A stretch of 20,464 bases of DNA from JANNRW01 sp031401815 (lineage in GTDB: Bacteria > Desulfobacterota > Desulfuromonadia > Geobacterales > DSM-12255), in the NCBI GenBank assembly GCA_031401815.1, contig JANNRW010000307.1:1-20464 (forward strand). The letters run 5' to 3'. Positions 1-7,277 of the stretch are shown piece by piece. The first letter of the stretch is position 1, and each line of letters opens with the position of its first letter. The translations under genes and the position numbers were made by a program. Below the pieces are notes generated by a model. The model saw only the letters and a list, made by a program, of their open reading frames with translations. It was not told the DNA's origin and did not search any database.

Positions 1-138
1 ACAAACTGACACCGGATGAGGCTTATTTCCAAGGACTTGAAAAACTGAAACTGGTAGCCTGAAACCAGAAAACCACAACAACCAAGGGGCATTGCTTATT
101 TCACCCTTCAGGCTGTCTCACTAAGCCCGGCCACCTCA
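1..138 (+). mobile_element. Right end of a putative IS3-family insertion sequence
   Basis: An open frame enters from the left edge and ends in TGA at 60-62. Its last residues contain TPDEAYFQGLEKLK, which resembles the C-terminal TPDE.YF tail of IS3-family OrfB transposases as I remember them. About 76 bases later the plus strand reads ...CCGGCCACCTCA, ending at 138. Read inward from the other strand this is TGAGGTGGCCGGGC, a plausible IS3-type terminal repeat beginning with TG. The spacing from transposase stop to element end suits this family. The receiver gene on the opposite strand stops exactly at this boundary, which supports an insertion junction. The left end and the target duplication are outside the window, so the family call rests on a short tail and one terminus. 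Confidence 0.55.
3..62 (+). CDS. Putative IS3-family transposase (OrfB), C-terminal tail only
   Basis: Only the last 19 codons are inside the window, read in the frame AAA CTG ACA CCG from position 3. The tail contains LTPDEAYF, which looks like the conserved end of the integrase-type transposase of IS3 elements. The DDE catalytic residues would lie to the left and cannot be checked. It is the only plus-strand coding piece here, while all other genes run on the minus strand, as expected for an inserted element. Confidence 0.5.
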   Translation, partial: KLTPDEAYFQGLEKLKLVA

Positions 139-426
139 CTCCTCAATTTCAGAAGTTCCAAATCCGGTCATAATAATAACCTCAGTATCGAAATGCTGCT
201 TCACATACGACAAAAGCTCCAGTCCCTCAATGCCATTCACACCGGACATCCTTATGTCAGCTATCACAAGATCAAAATGGCTGCTTTCAAGTGCCTCTTC
301 AGCCTGTTCAATTTCATTGCAGGCAAGAACTTCTACACCAGGCACCCTGAGAAGGTGAGTCAGGGTGAGGAGGATTGACTGTTCGTCATCTACAATCAGT
401 ATCTTCTTCAACGGCGTTGCCAGCAT
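136..426 (-). pseudogene. Response-regulator receiver domain, truncated by an IS insertion
   Basis: The start is ATG at 426, preceded by GAAGGAG seven bases upstream; an upstream in-frame ATG at 516 would add a spurious hydrophobic leader and overlap the promoter. The 96 residues cover most of a CheY-like receiver: acidic pair D13-D14, phospho-acceptor D57 (in IADIRM) and T87 (IIMTGFG). The frame ends right after the helix that follows T87. It lacks beta-5 with its conserved lysine and the last helix, about 20-25 residues needed for phosphotransfer switching. The TGA stop at 136-138 is the first three bases of the putative IS terminus, so the natural gene probably continued and may have had an output domain. 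It lies downstream of the kinase and NtrC-type regulator and has its own sigma-54 promoter. The protein is probably non-functional. A naturally short receiver is possible but less likely. Confidence 0.75.
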
Positions 427-468
427 ATTTGCTCCTTCATACAGATATTTATTTATTAGACAGATAAG

Positions 469-485
469 AGCACTTAATATGCCAA
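469..485 (-). promoter_or_regulatory. Sigma-54 (-24/-12) promoter of the truncated receiver gene
   Basis: The minus strand reads TTGGCATATTAAGTGCT. It has GG and GC exactly 12 bases apart, TGGCA at -24 and GTGCT at -12, close to the consensus TGGCAC-N5-TTGCA. The predicted start near 459 leaves a leader of about 33 nt carrying a good ribosome binding site before the ATG at 426. A sigma-54 activator gene lies immediately upstream. Confidence 0.65.
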
Positions 486-576
486 TTAAAATATAAATGC
501 TGAGTAGATAAAGCACTATATATTCAGCCGTTTATATAATCTTGAAAAGACAAAGAGAGATACAGGTGCCCTGTTT

Positions 577-587
577 CCGTACAGTGA
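577..587. promoter_or_regulatory. Possible activator half-site (CCGTACAGTGA)
   Basis: CCGTACAGTGA matches the right half of the inverted repeat at 675-691 plus its flank (CTGTACAGTGA) at 10 of 11 positions. The left half (567-573, TGCCCTG) is degenerate. It sits about 95 bp upstream of the -24 element, a normal distance for an enhancer site of a sigma-54 activator. Confidence 0.4.
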
Positions 588-596
588 AATGAGTTA

Positions 597-659
597 TTAA
601 GTGGATTGAATTTCTAGAAGTGTATTAATGCAGGGTTGAAAAGGGTGTTAAGTGGACTG
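597..659. repeat. Two direct copies of TTAAGTGGAYTG
   Basis: TTAAGTGGATTG at 597-608 and TTAAGTGGACTG at 648-659 differ by one base and are 51 bp apart, close to five helical turns. They lie between the NtrC-type regulator and the receiver gene, upstream of the sigma-54 promoter. The second copy runs directly into a CTGTACA half-site at 657-663. They could be additional protein-binding sites, but this is inferred only from repetition and phasing. Confidence 0.35.
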
Positions 660-691
660 TACAATTTTGATACATGTACAGCTTCTGTACA
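657..691. promoter_or_regulatory. Putative upstream activating sequence with TGTACAG repeats
   Basis: TGTACAG (675-681), CTT, CTGTACA (685-691) is a perfect 7-bp inverted repeat with a 3-base spacer. A third copy of the half-site, CTGTACA, lies at 657-663. The block is about 170-205 bp upstream of the sigma-54 promoter at 469-485 and just past the end of the NtrC-type gene. Such activators bind dyads at this distance, so this is the best candidate site for the neighbouring regulator. Confidence 0.5.
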
Positions 692-696
692 GTGAT

Positions 697-2034
697 TTAA
701 AGCTTTTTGAGTTTGGCAAGAAGAGTTGAACGACTGATTCCGAGAATTGCGGCAGTACGGGTATGATTTCCTCCGGTAAATCTGAGCGCTGCCCTGATAT
801 GTTCATCTTCAACCTGCTGTAGATTCTGAAGTTGAGATGGCATTATAGCTGCGGGTTCCATGGAACAAAAGTTTCTTAGTTCAAGAGGCAGGTGTTCGAC
901 CCCTATAATGCCCCCTTCAGCCAGTATAATAGCCCTTTCAATAACATTTTTCAGCTCCCTCACATTACCTGGCCACCGATATTTGACAAGAGCTTCAAAA
1001 AAATCACGGGAAACAGACGATATGCTCTTCCCTAGCTGTTCATGAAACTGTCTCATGAAATGTTCTGCGAGCACAATGATATCCCCTCCCCTCTCTCTCA
1101 AGGGGGGAAGAGTAATCGGAATTACATTTATCCGGTAATAAAGATCTTCCCTGAAGAGGCCTGCATTAACCAGCCCGGCAAGGTCTTTATTGGTAGCACC
1201 GATAAAACGGGCATTACTCTTCAAGTCAGTAACCCCACCAACTTTTCTGAATTGTCCGGTGTCAAGAACTTTCAGCAACTTGGCCTGAATCGCAAGAGGC
1301 ATTTCAGCAAGTTCATCGAAAAATATGGTGCCGTTATCTGCCAGCTCAAATAAACCGGTCTTGCTCCTTGAAGCATCTGTGAAAGCGCCTTTTTCATGCC
1401 CGAACAGCTCCGACTCAAGAAGTGATTCAGAGAGGGCTGCGCTGTTGATTTCAATCAACGGGCCACTGACTCCGCTCTGCTGATGAATTGCTCTGGCAAC
1501 CAGCTCCTTGCCGCAACCTGACTCCCCAAGTATCAGCACCGGAGTTGCCATGTTTCTCGCCAATAGCGCAATCAGTCGGTGCACCCTGTTGATATGAGGA
1601 GAAAAACCTATGATTCTGGTGGTGCCGGGAGACTCTTCATAGAGTCGGCGAAAGTGAACAACCTCTTTTCTCAATCTCTGCTGCTCTTCAACTCCTTCCA
1701 GAAGTAAAGATAGATGCGCCAGATCAAACGGTTTGGGGAAATAGTACTCTGCCCCTGATTTCATGATGCGTATCGCCTGATCCAGCTCTACATAAGCTGT
1801 CATCATGATGACGCAGGCACCTATCTCCGGCGCTATCAACAGGGGTAACAGAGTATCGCCATCCATATCCGGTAGCCGCTGATCGAGAAAAACAATATCA
1901 GGAAGTTCAAGCCTGGCTGCATTAATACCATCAGATCCGGTGGCAGCTTCAATAATCTGATAACCACGCTGCCGGAGAAAATGGGCTAAAGCAAGCCTTA
2001 TCCCTGCTTCATCATCTATAATCAATGCCTTCAT
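697..2034 (-). CDS. NtrC-family sigma-54-dependent response regulator
   Basis: The protein has 445 residues in the classic three-part layout. The receiver (about 1-120) has D7-D8, phospho-acceptor D51, T79 and K101. The AAA+ domain (about 140-375) carries Walker A GESGCGK at 170-176, the sigma-54-contacting GAFTDA loop at 216-221, Walker B in GTIFFDEL at 235-242 and WPGNVREL near 354. A Fis-type helix-turn-helix lies at about 410-445 (NHTRTAAILGISRSTL). All catalytic and switch residues are present, so it should be a working activator that remodels RNA polymerase-sigma-54 after phosphorylation. Its ATG overlaps the stop of the upstream kinase gene (ATGA), implying translational coupling and a cognate pair. 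A likely target is the sigma-54 promoter at 469-485, just downstream of its own gene. The signal it responds to cannot be named from sequence. Confidence 0.95.
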   Translation of the reverse strand: MKALIIDDEAGIRLALAHFLRQRGYQIIEAATGSDGINAARLELPDIVFLDQRLPDMDGDTLLPLLIAPEIGACVIMMTAYVELDQAIRIMKSGAEYYFPKPFDLAHLSLLLEGVEEQQRLRKEVVHFRRLYEESPGTTRIIGFSPHINRVHRLIALLARNMATPVLILGESGCGKELVARAIHQQSGVSGPLIEINSAALSESLLESELFGHEKGAFTDASRSKTGLFELADNGTIFFDELAEMPLAIQAKLLKVLDTGQFRKVGGVTDLKSNARFIGATNKDLAGLVNAGLFREDLYYRINVIPITLPPLRERGGDIIVLAEHFMRQFHEQLGKSISSVSRDFFEALVKYRWPGNVRELKNVIERAIILAEGGIIGVEHLPLELRNFCSMEPAAIMPSQLQNLQQVEDEHIRAALRFTGGNHTRTAAILGISRSTLLAKLKKL

Positions 2035-5000
2035 GCAGAAGTATCTCCATACGGCAACTGGATGACGAACATCGTCCCCTTTTCCGGATTGGAATTTGCA
2101 GTCAGTCTCCCTCCGTGCGCTTCTATAATGCCTCTGGAGATAGATAATCCCATACCCGTGCCGTTCTTCTTGGTGGTGTAAAAAACATCAAAAATCCTGT
2201 CAATATGCTCGGCAGTTATCCCGCAGCCATTATCAGTGACAGTCACAATCAGTCCATCATCATCTGTTGCAACATCAATATTTATATGTCCGCCAATGTT
2301 TGAGGCTTCAAGAGCATTTTTAACAAGGTTTATAATCACCTGCTCCAGTTTCTCGAAATCTGCAGATACCCATATCTCAGCAGAGTAATTTCTGCCGAGG
2401 GAGATCTGCTTCTTATGCAGCATTGCCTCAACTACCCTTATTGATTCATTAATTACTCCAATCAAATTAATTCGTTTCTTGTTGATACGAGTCTCTCTGG
2501 TAGTATCAAGGAGCTCTTCAACAAGATTGTTCAAGCGACGCGACTCCTTCAGCAAGGAGTCCATAAGCTCCTTCTGGCATGGATTCAGGATCAGCTCCAT
2601 CTCAAGGATCTGGGCCGCCGCAGTCATGCCAAAGAGAGGATTACGCATTTCATGGGCAACTCTCGCAACAACCTCCCCCATGGCAGAAAGCCGCTCTTTC
2701 TGCCGCAACTCGTTGCGAATTCGGATAATCTCCGAAAGATCCTTGAACGATATTATATATCCGACAACATTACCTTCAGCATTTATCAGATCTACCCTTG
2801 TATAGCCAATGGTTAACTGAATCTTGCAAATTGTGGCAAGCATCTCACCGGCTAAATTGCCGGAGAGCAGATTCTCATGCAGATCATGACTTATATCAGC
2901 CAGGTTTTTCCCTATAAAATTCTCCAAAGATGACCCGCAAAGTCCGGCAACATAACAGTTCACCATCTTGATTCTGAAATTCAAATCAATAACTATAATG
3001 CCGCTTTGCAAATTAGTAATAACAGATTCTACAAACCTGTTTCTTGTCTCTACTTCCTGAACAAGTGTTGCCAAATCCTCTTCTGTATTGATGCGGTCGG
3101 TAATATCCCGAGCAACATGAATGCTGGCGATCAAGACACCCTCAGAATCATGAATAGGAGTCGCTGTTATGTGCAAGAATTTATTCAATCCGGGTTCAAA
3201 TATCTCCTTTTGATGCTCCAGCCCATCAAGTAATAATCGTGAATGAGGACAGTTATCCGGAGGTGAATCAAGACCATGGATCACCTTGTAACATGACCTC
3301 TCACTTTGGGATCTGTTGCAGTCAGGAATCAGATCTTTAAAAGCCTTATTGGCATGTAGAATATTGTGATTCAGATCGATTATTGAGATATAATCAGGCA
3401 TGCAGTTGAAGGTATGCTCCCATTCATCGCGCGATTGCTGTAACTCGCTTGTTCTCTCAGCAATCCGCTGTTCAAGGATTGAATTGAATTGATTTATTTC
3501 ATAAAATCTCTCCGACAACGCAAGCGCCATAACCTGAAAATTGATGATGAGATGTTCAGCTTCCATAATAGCGCTTTTGGGCCAGGTAATTTCCTTGAAA
3601 TCATTCATCAACTTGGCAGGCAGATCCTTACTTATTACAAGCATCTTTTCAAGCAGGGAGACAGATCTACGACTCAAAAATTCAGCAATTGCCAATGATC
3701 CAAGCAGAACGAGAAAAAGTATCGTCAATTTTTTTGAGTAATTGATGTACAGGGTCTTCTGAAAAGGGGCTATAGGTTGCTCAAGAATCAGTTTCCACTC
3801 TGCAAATGCACCAACTTCTGCCTCCATCACATAGTATGATCTGCTCCATCGCTCTGAATTTGGTGTATTTGAAGGCAATTGCGGCATCCACTGGCTGATT
3901 GCCTTGTCAAGGCGATGAAGGGTGCCTTCACCGCTTACAAATGGAGCCATGATCTTTTGATCTTTACGGTTTGTCATAATGACATTTCCGTTTACATCAA
4001 GCACTGTGTAAAGCAAAGACTCCATATCGAACAAGTCTTGCAGATGTTCATGCATCTGCTTGAGATTAAGCACCCCGGCAACGTAGCCTGAGTAAACTCC
4101 ATGAATCACAACCGGAGCCAACATCATAACTATCGGTTTCGGGGTGCCAATTTTGTCAGTTACGACCTCTGTGAGCATTGGGCTGAGAGTCTGTTTGAGC
4201 TTCGCTAGGTAAGGTCGATCAGAATAGTTTTTACCAAAACCGGGATTTCCAAGTTCATCAAAATATGGATAAACATTTAAACTGGTTGCATCTTTATCCA
4301 GAATACCAACTCTCTCAAAATTGATATCCGACTTTATTGTATGCTCCAGATGAGATGCCATCTGATTCGCGGATTTTGATTTTGCAAGCTCTGCAAGATA
4401 GACGATTTCAGTTTTTCTGCTCTTCAACCAGGCTTCAAGAACTAAAGCATTATGTTTGCCGTTGTTGATCAGCAAGTTACGTATCAGACGGTCAGTTTCA
4501 GCAAAATCGCTTCTGCTTGCAATTGCCAGTATCATCAAGGCCGGAAACAGTACAAAAGAGGATAGAAGATTATAGATAATCTCCTTGTAAGAAATTGAGA
4601 TTGAGTGAGACCTGATTGCAAAAGCGGTAAATATCAACCTTGCCAGGAGAGTATTGGCGATACCATTAACCGCATGCTTGATCATTATGATGTATGTATT
4701 ACTGTGGGAGACGTTCATTACTTCATGAAAGAAAATAAAGATCAGCGGCATGCCGATGACCAGCCAGTATAGAGTGTCGGCAAGAACCAGACTAACTTTT
4801 CTGCGATACGTCAACCAACTGACTAAAGCCACTTCCAAGGTCAAAAAAATGATTGCATAGGGGTGATTCCATAAAAAGTAGGTATAGGATGAGATAATGG
4901 CAGCCGCAATAATGCCACGCTTAGAGTCAAAGAGTTGTAGTACAAGCATGGCAAAGATGCTGCCAAAGAGGAGATCTATATTAAGAAAAAGGGAAAATTT

Positions 5001-5090
5001 GAAGTAGTTACCCGCAAGACCGGCAAGGATCAGGGCAACCAGAAGAAATTGCTGTAGAAGGCTATTATGAGAATTACTGGATCTGTACAT
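2031..5090 (-). CDS. Large membrane sensor histidine kinase (multi-TM, dCache-like, two PAS)
   Basis: The protein has 1019 residues. Residues 10-190 are strongly hydrophobic, with about six membrane helices. A probable extracytoplasmic Cache-like sensor follows (about 195-440), then another membrane helix (about 452-475) and a coiled-coil linker. PAS domain 1 (about 555-665) contains a Cys-bearing stretch (C600 to C614, CYKVIHG...NCPH), and PAS domain 2 spans about 685-790. HisKA has its phospho-accepting histidine at H813 in HEMRNP. HATPase_c has N box NLVKNALEAS (921-930), DNGCG (953-957) and GTGMGLS (977-983). All kinase boxes look intact. It overlaps the NtrC-type regulator by ATGA, and the two should form a two-component pair. 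The start is ATG at 5090 with only a weak GGAA ribosome site, so coupling to the dedA gene 47 bp upstream is possible. The ligand is unknown. Confidence 0.92.
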   Translation of the reverse strand: MYRSSNSHNSLLQQFLLVALILAGLAGNYFKFSLFLNIDLLFGSIFAMLVLQLFDSKRGIIAAAIISSYTYFLWNHPYAIIFLTLEVALVSWLTYRRKVSLVLADTLYWLVIGMPLIFIFFHEVMNVSHSNTYIIMIKHAVNGIANTLLARLIFTAFAIRSHSISISYKEIIYNLLSSFVLFPALMILAIASRSDFAETDRLIRNLLINNGKHNALVLEAWLKSRKTEIVYLAELAKSKSANQMASHLEHTIKSDINFERVGILDKDATSLNVYPYFDELGNPGFGKNYSDRPYLAKLKQTLSPMLTEVVTDKIGTPKPIVMMLAPVVIHGVYSGYVAGVLNLKQMHEHLQDLFDMESLLYTVLDVNGNVIMTNRKDQKIMAPFVSGEGTLHRLDKAISQWMPQLPSNTPNSERWSRSYYVMEAEVGAFAEWKLILEQPIAPFQKTLYINYSKKLTILFLVLLGSLAIAEFLSRRSVSLLEKMLVISKDLPAKLMNDFKEITWPKSAIMEAEHLIINFQVMALALSERFYEINQFNSILEQRIAERTSELQQSRDEWEHTFNCMPDYISIIDLNHNILHANKAFKDLIPDCNRSQSERSCYKVIHGLDSPPDNCPHSRLLLDGLEHQKEIFEPGLNKFLHITATPIHDSEGVLIASIHVARDITDRINTEEDLATLVQEVETRNRFVESVITNLQSGIIVIDLNFRIKMVNCYVAGLCGSSLENFIGKNLADISHDLHENLLSGNLAGEMLATICKIQLTIGYTRVDLINAEGNVVGYIISFKDLSEIIRIRNELRQKERLSAMGEVVARVAHEMRNPLFGMTAAAQILEMELILNPCQKELMDSLLKESRRLNNLVEELLDTTRETRINKKRINLIGVINESIRVVEAMLHKKQISLGRNYSAEIWVSADFEKLEQVIINLVKNALEASNIGGHINIDVATDDDGLIVTVTDNGCGITAEHIDRIFDVFYTTKKNGTGMGLSISRGIIEAHGGRLTANSNPEKGTMFVIQLPYGDTSA

Positions 5091-5137
5091 CGATTTCCGT
5101 TTAATAGAGTGAAAAATTGAAGGGTAAAGAATCAGAG

Positions 5138-5773
5138 TTATTCAGATATCATTTTATTTGTCTGACGGAGCGCCTTGATCCTCTTCAGACGAATCCTTGC
5201 CGGAATTCTCCGACGCCAGGCATGAACAAAGTGCCCCAGCCAGATTAAAAAGATTATTGCTGCAAGGATGGCAAAAAGATACAGTTCGTAACGCTTTACA
5301 TCGCTACCTACAAGGAGGGAGGCGCTTTTACCGAACAGATAACCAGCCAGTGTGAATATTATCGACCATGAAAAAGCGCTTGCCAGATTCAGCCAGAGAA
5401 ACTTTCTGGCAGAAAATGGGGTCATACCGAGAATTATGGGGAGTACTATACGGAAACCATAGGTATAGCGGGAGGTAAAAGCGACCAGATTGCCATAGCG
5501 TTCAATAAGTCGAAGCCCCTTGCGAAGCTTGCGGACGAGAAAATGTGAGTGGGAAAGGATATATTTCCCCTTTACACGACCAAGATAAAAATAGAACTGG
5601 TCGCCGCAAAAAGCACCTGCAAATGCGGTCAGCATAACCCCTGGAACAGTGAAATACCCCTGAAATGCAAGAAAGCCGGCGAGGATCAGCCCGGCCTCAC
5701 CTTCCATGAAGGTCCAGATAAATAAAACCCAGTAACCGTGCTGTGTCAGGTACTCTCTCAGAATCTCCTGCAC
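5138..5773 (-). CDS. DedA-family integral membrane protein
   Basis: The 211-residue hydrophobic protein has four to five membrane segments and a basic C-terminal tail. It carries the DedA/SNARE-associated hallmarks: an acidic residue in the first re-entrant region (FMEGEAGLILAGF), GAFCGDQFYFYLGR, and the R-containing RYTYGFRIVLPIILGMT followed by F in the next helix. DedA proteins sit in the cytoplasmic membrane; several act in lipid-carrier or phospholipid translocation and membrane homeostasis. The start is GTG at 5773, chosen because GGAGG lies six bases before it; an ATG four bases earlier is out of frame. It is preceded by the kor terminator and its own probable promoter, and followed after 47 bp by the histidine kinase gene, so all three may be one operon. 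The transported substrate is not predictable. Confidence 0.88.
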   Translation of the reverse strand: MQEILREYLTQHGYWVLFIWTFMEGEAGLILAGFLAFQGYFTVPGVMLTAFAGAFCGDQFYFYLGRVKGKYILSHSHFLVRKLRKGLRLIERYGNLVAFTSRYTYGFRIVLPIILGMTPFSARKFLWLNLASAFSWSIIFTLAGYLFGKSASLLVGSDVKRYELYLFAILAAIIFLIWLGHFVHAWRRRIPARIRLKRIKALRQTNKMISE

Positions 5774-5799
5774 TCATATCCTCCACATTAAGAACCGAA

Positions 5800-5828
5800 A
5801 TTTTAACCGGCTCAACTGGATAAAGCAA
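5800..5828 (-). promoter_or_regulatory. Possible sigma-70 promoter for dedA and the kinase-regulator genes
   Basis: The minus strand shows TTGCTT (5823-5828), a 17-bp spacer and TAAAAT (5800-5805). The -10 matches five of six consensus positions and the -35 only three. It lies between the kor terminator and the dedA GTG, the place where a new promoter is needed. Confidence 0.35.
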
Positions 5829-5829
5829 T

Positions 5830-5862
5830 AAAAAAGCCCGGCTCTGCAAGCCGGGCTTTTTT
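5830..5862. terminator. Rho-independent terminator after korC
   Basis: A perfect 8-bp GC-rich stem, GCCCGGCT (5836-5843) with AGCCGGGC (5849-5856), encloses a CTGCA loop. It is flanked by six A on one side and six T on the other, so it could work in both directions. It ends the kor transcript 23 bp after the korC stop. Confidence 0.92.
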
Positions 5863-5884
5863 AGGGACAATATTAAATCAAGAT

Positions 5885-6430
5885 CTAGTTCTGTGCAGCT
5901 AGAGCCTTTTCAAAGCCCATGTTAAAAGCCTTTCTATTCAGTTCGATAAAAGCCTCAGGAACACTCGAAAGAACAGCTTTTTCTGCATTTTCTCTGGTAA
6001 CCTGGCCAGTCAGGGCAACCATGGCACCAAGAGCAACGATATTGGCAACTATCTCGCGACCGACATCATTTTTTGCTGTGTTGATGATATTAAAACCAAC
6101 TCTTTTGAAGTTACCTTCAGGAAGTTTTGTAACAAGATCGGAATCATAGAGAAGAATCCCCCCCTCTTTCAGATCATCTGAATACTTGTTGCAGGCTTCC
6201 TGAGTCATTGCAAGCAGCGCATCACACTTGGTAACCTTCGGATAATCGATTGCTTCATCTGAAATAATTACTTCTGACTTGGATGCGCCACCTCGGGCTT
6301 CAGGGCCGTAACTCTGAGACTGTACAGCCTGTATCCCCTGATAGATGGAAGCAGCTTTTGCCATGATAATCCCGGCAGTGATCAGACCCTGTCCGCCAGC
6401 GCCGGAAAATCTGAGTTCATAACGTGACAT
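5885..6430 (-). CDS. korC: 2-oxoglutarate:ferredoxin oxidoreductase, gamma subunit
   Basis: The 181-residue protein has the usual length for a stand-alone gamma subunit. It opens with the glycine-rich FSGAGGQGLITAG motif (residues 8-20) and has QSYGPEARGG shortly after, both typical of the domain that contacts CoA and completes the 2-oxoacid:ferredoxin oxidoreductase. With KorA, KorB and KorD it forms the complex converting 2-oxoglutarate and CoA to succinyl-CoA, CO2 and reduced ferredoxin, replacing the NAD-linked 2-oxoglutarate dehydrogenase of the TCA cycle. The ATG at 6430 has AAGGAG eight bases upstream. It is the last gene of korDABC, 27 bp after korB and just before a strong terminator. 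Family membership is clear. The 2-oxoglutarate specificity is inferred from the four-subunit layout and the neighbouring icd and mdh. Confidence 0.9.
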   Translation of the reverse strand: MSRYELRFSGAGGQGLITAGIIMAKAASIYQGIQAVQSQSYGPEARGGASKSEVIISDEAIDYPKVTKCDALLAMTQEACNKYSDDLKEGGILLYDSDLVTKLPEGNFKRVGFNIINTAKNDVGREIVANIVALGAMVALTGQVTRENAEKAVLSSVPEAFIELNRKAFNMGFEKALAAQN

Positions 6431-6457
6431 CTTTATCGCTCCTTTTCCCTGTATTTA

Positions 6458-7276
6458 TTACTTGGCGGCCTGGGCACGCTCGATCACCTTTGCATACTGC
6501 TCGCAGTATTCCGGCTTGTCTTCCTTGTAAAGAATACCGGTAAGAACTTTCCCCTTGAGCTGCTCAGGAGTCATCTTCTCGGCGGCCTTAACTGGAACCG
6601 CAATATCTTTCAGATGGTTCATCATTTCGATAACTGACTTGAACTTGTTGCGGCGACCATAGGTAGTCGGACAGTCATCAAGAATTTCAACAACTGAAAA
6701 ACCTTTATGCTTGATCGCTTCAACAATCAGCTTGTCAATCTGGTTGGCATGAAAGGCGGTACCACGGGCAACAAAGGTAGCACCGGCACCGATTGCCAGC
6801 TTGGCAACATCAAACGCCGGGTCTGGATTGCCGTAAGGTGTAGTAGATGCCTTGTCACCGGTTGGAGTGCAGGAAGAAAACTGACCGCCGGTCATACCAT
6901 AGATCTTGTTGTTCATGATAATGTAGGTCATGTCGATATTGCGGCGACAGGCATGAATGAAGTGATTACCGCCGATAGCGGTACCGTCGCCGTCTCCACC
7001 GACAAGAATTACATCCATCTCGGGACGAGCCATCTTGACTCCTGTTGCAAAGGCGGCTGCACGACCGTGAGCAGTATGTAGTGTGCAACAGTCCATGTAG
7101 CCTGGAAGGCGTGAGGCGCAGCCGATACCGGAGACAATGGCCGTATTCTCTTTTTTAAGCCCACAGGTATCAATTGCCCTGATAAGACCTTTCATTACAA
7201 TTCCATGGCCGCAGCCTGGACACCAGATATGAGGCAACTTGCCGGGACGGATATATTTTTCATAATCGTATGCCAT
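6458..7276 (-). CDS. korB: 2-oxoglutarate:ferredoxin oxidoreductase, beta (TPP-binding) subunit
   Basis: The 272 residues match the usual beta-subunit size. The thiamine-diphosphate and Mg site is visible as GGDGDG (93-98) followed by MNNKIYGMTGGQ (121-132). Four cysteines expected to hold the proximal 4Fe-4S cluster are in place: C19 and C22 in WCPGCGHG, C53 in GIGCASR, and C202 in DDCPTTYGR. This subunit carries the decarboxylating centre and passes electrons toward the KorD ferredoxin. The ATG at 7276 lies one base after the korA stop. Its AGGAGG ribosome site is within the end of korA, so translation is probably coupled. Pyruvate or 2-oxoisovalerate are alternative substrates for the family, but the TCA-gene neighbourhood favours 2-oxoglutarate. 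Confidence 0.92.
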   Translation of the reverse strand: MAYDYEKYIRPGKLPHIWCPGCGHGIVMKGLIRAIDTCGLKKENTAIVSGIGCASRLPGYMDCCTLHTAHGRAAAFATGVKMARPEMDVILVGGDGDGTAIGGNHFIHACRRNIDMTYIIMNNKIYGMTGGQFSSCTPTGDKASTTPYGNPDPAFDVAKLAIGAGATFVARGTAFHANQIDKLIVEAIKHKGFSVVEILDDCPTTYGRRNKFKSVIEMMNHLKDIAVPVKAAEKMTPEQLKGKVLTGILYKEDKPEYCEQYAKVIERAQAAK

Positions 7277-7277
7277 C

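Noticed and set aside
427..516. N-terminal extension of the receiver gene with a hydrophobic segment
   Set aside because: It overlaps the sigma-54 promoter and has no ribosome site, while ATG 426 has GAAGGAG and begins the receiver fold properly.
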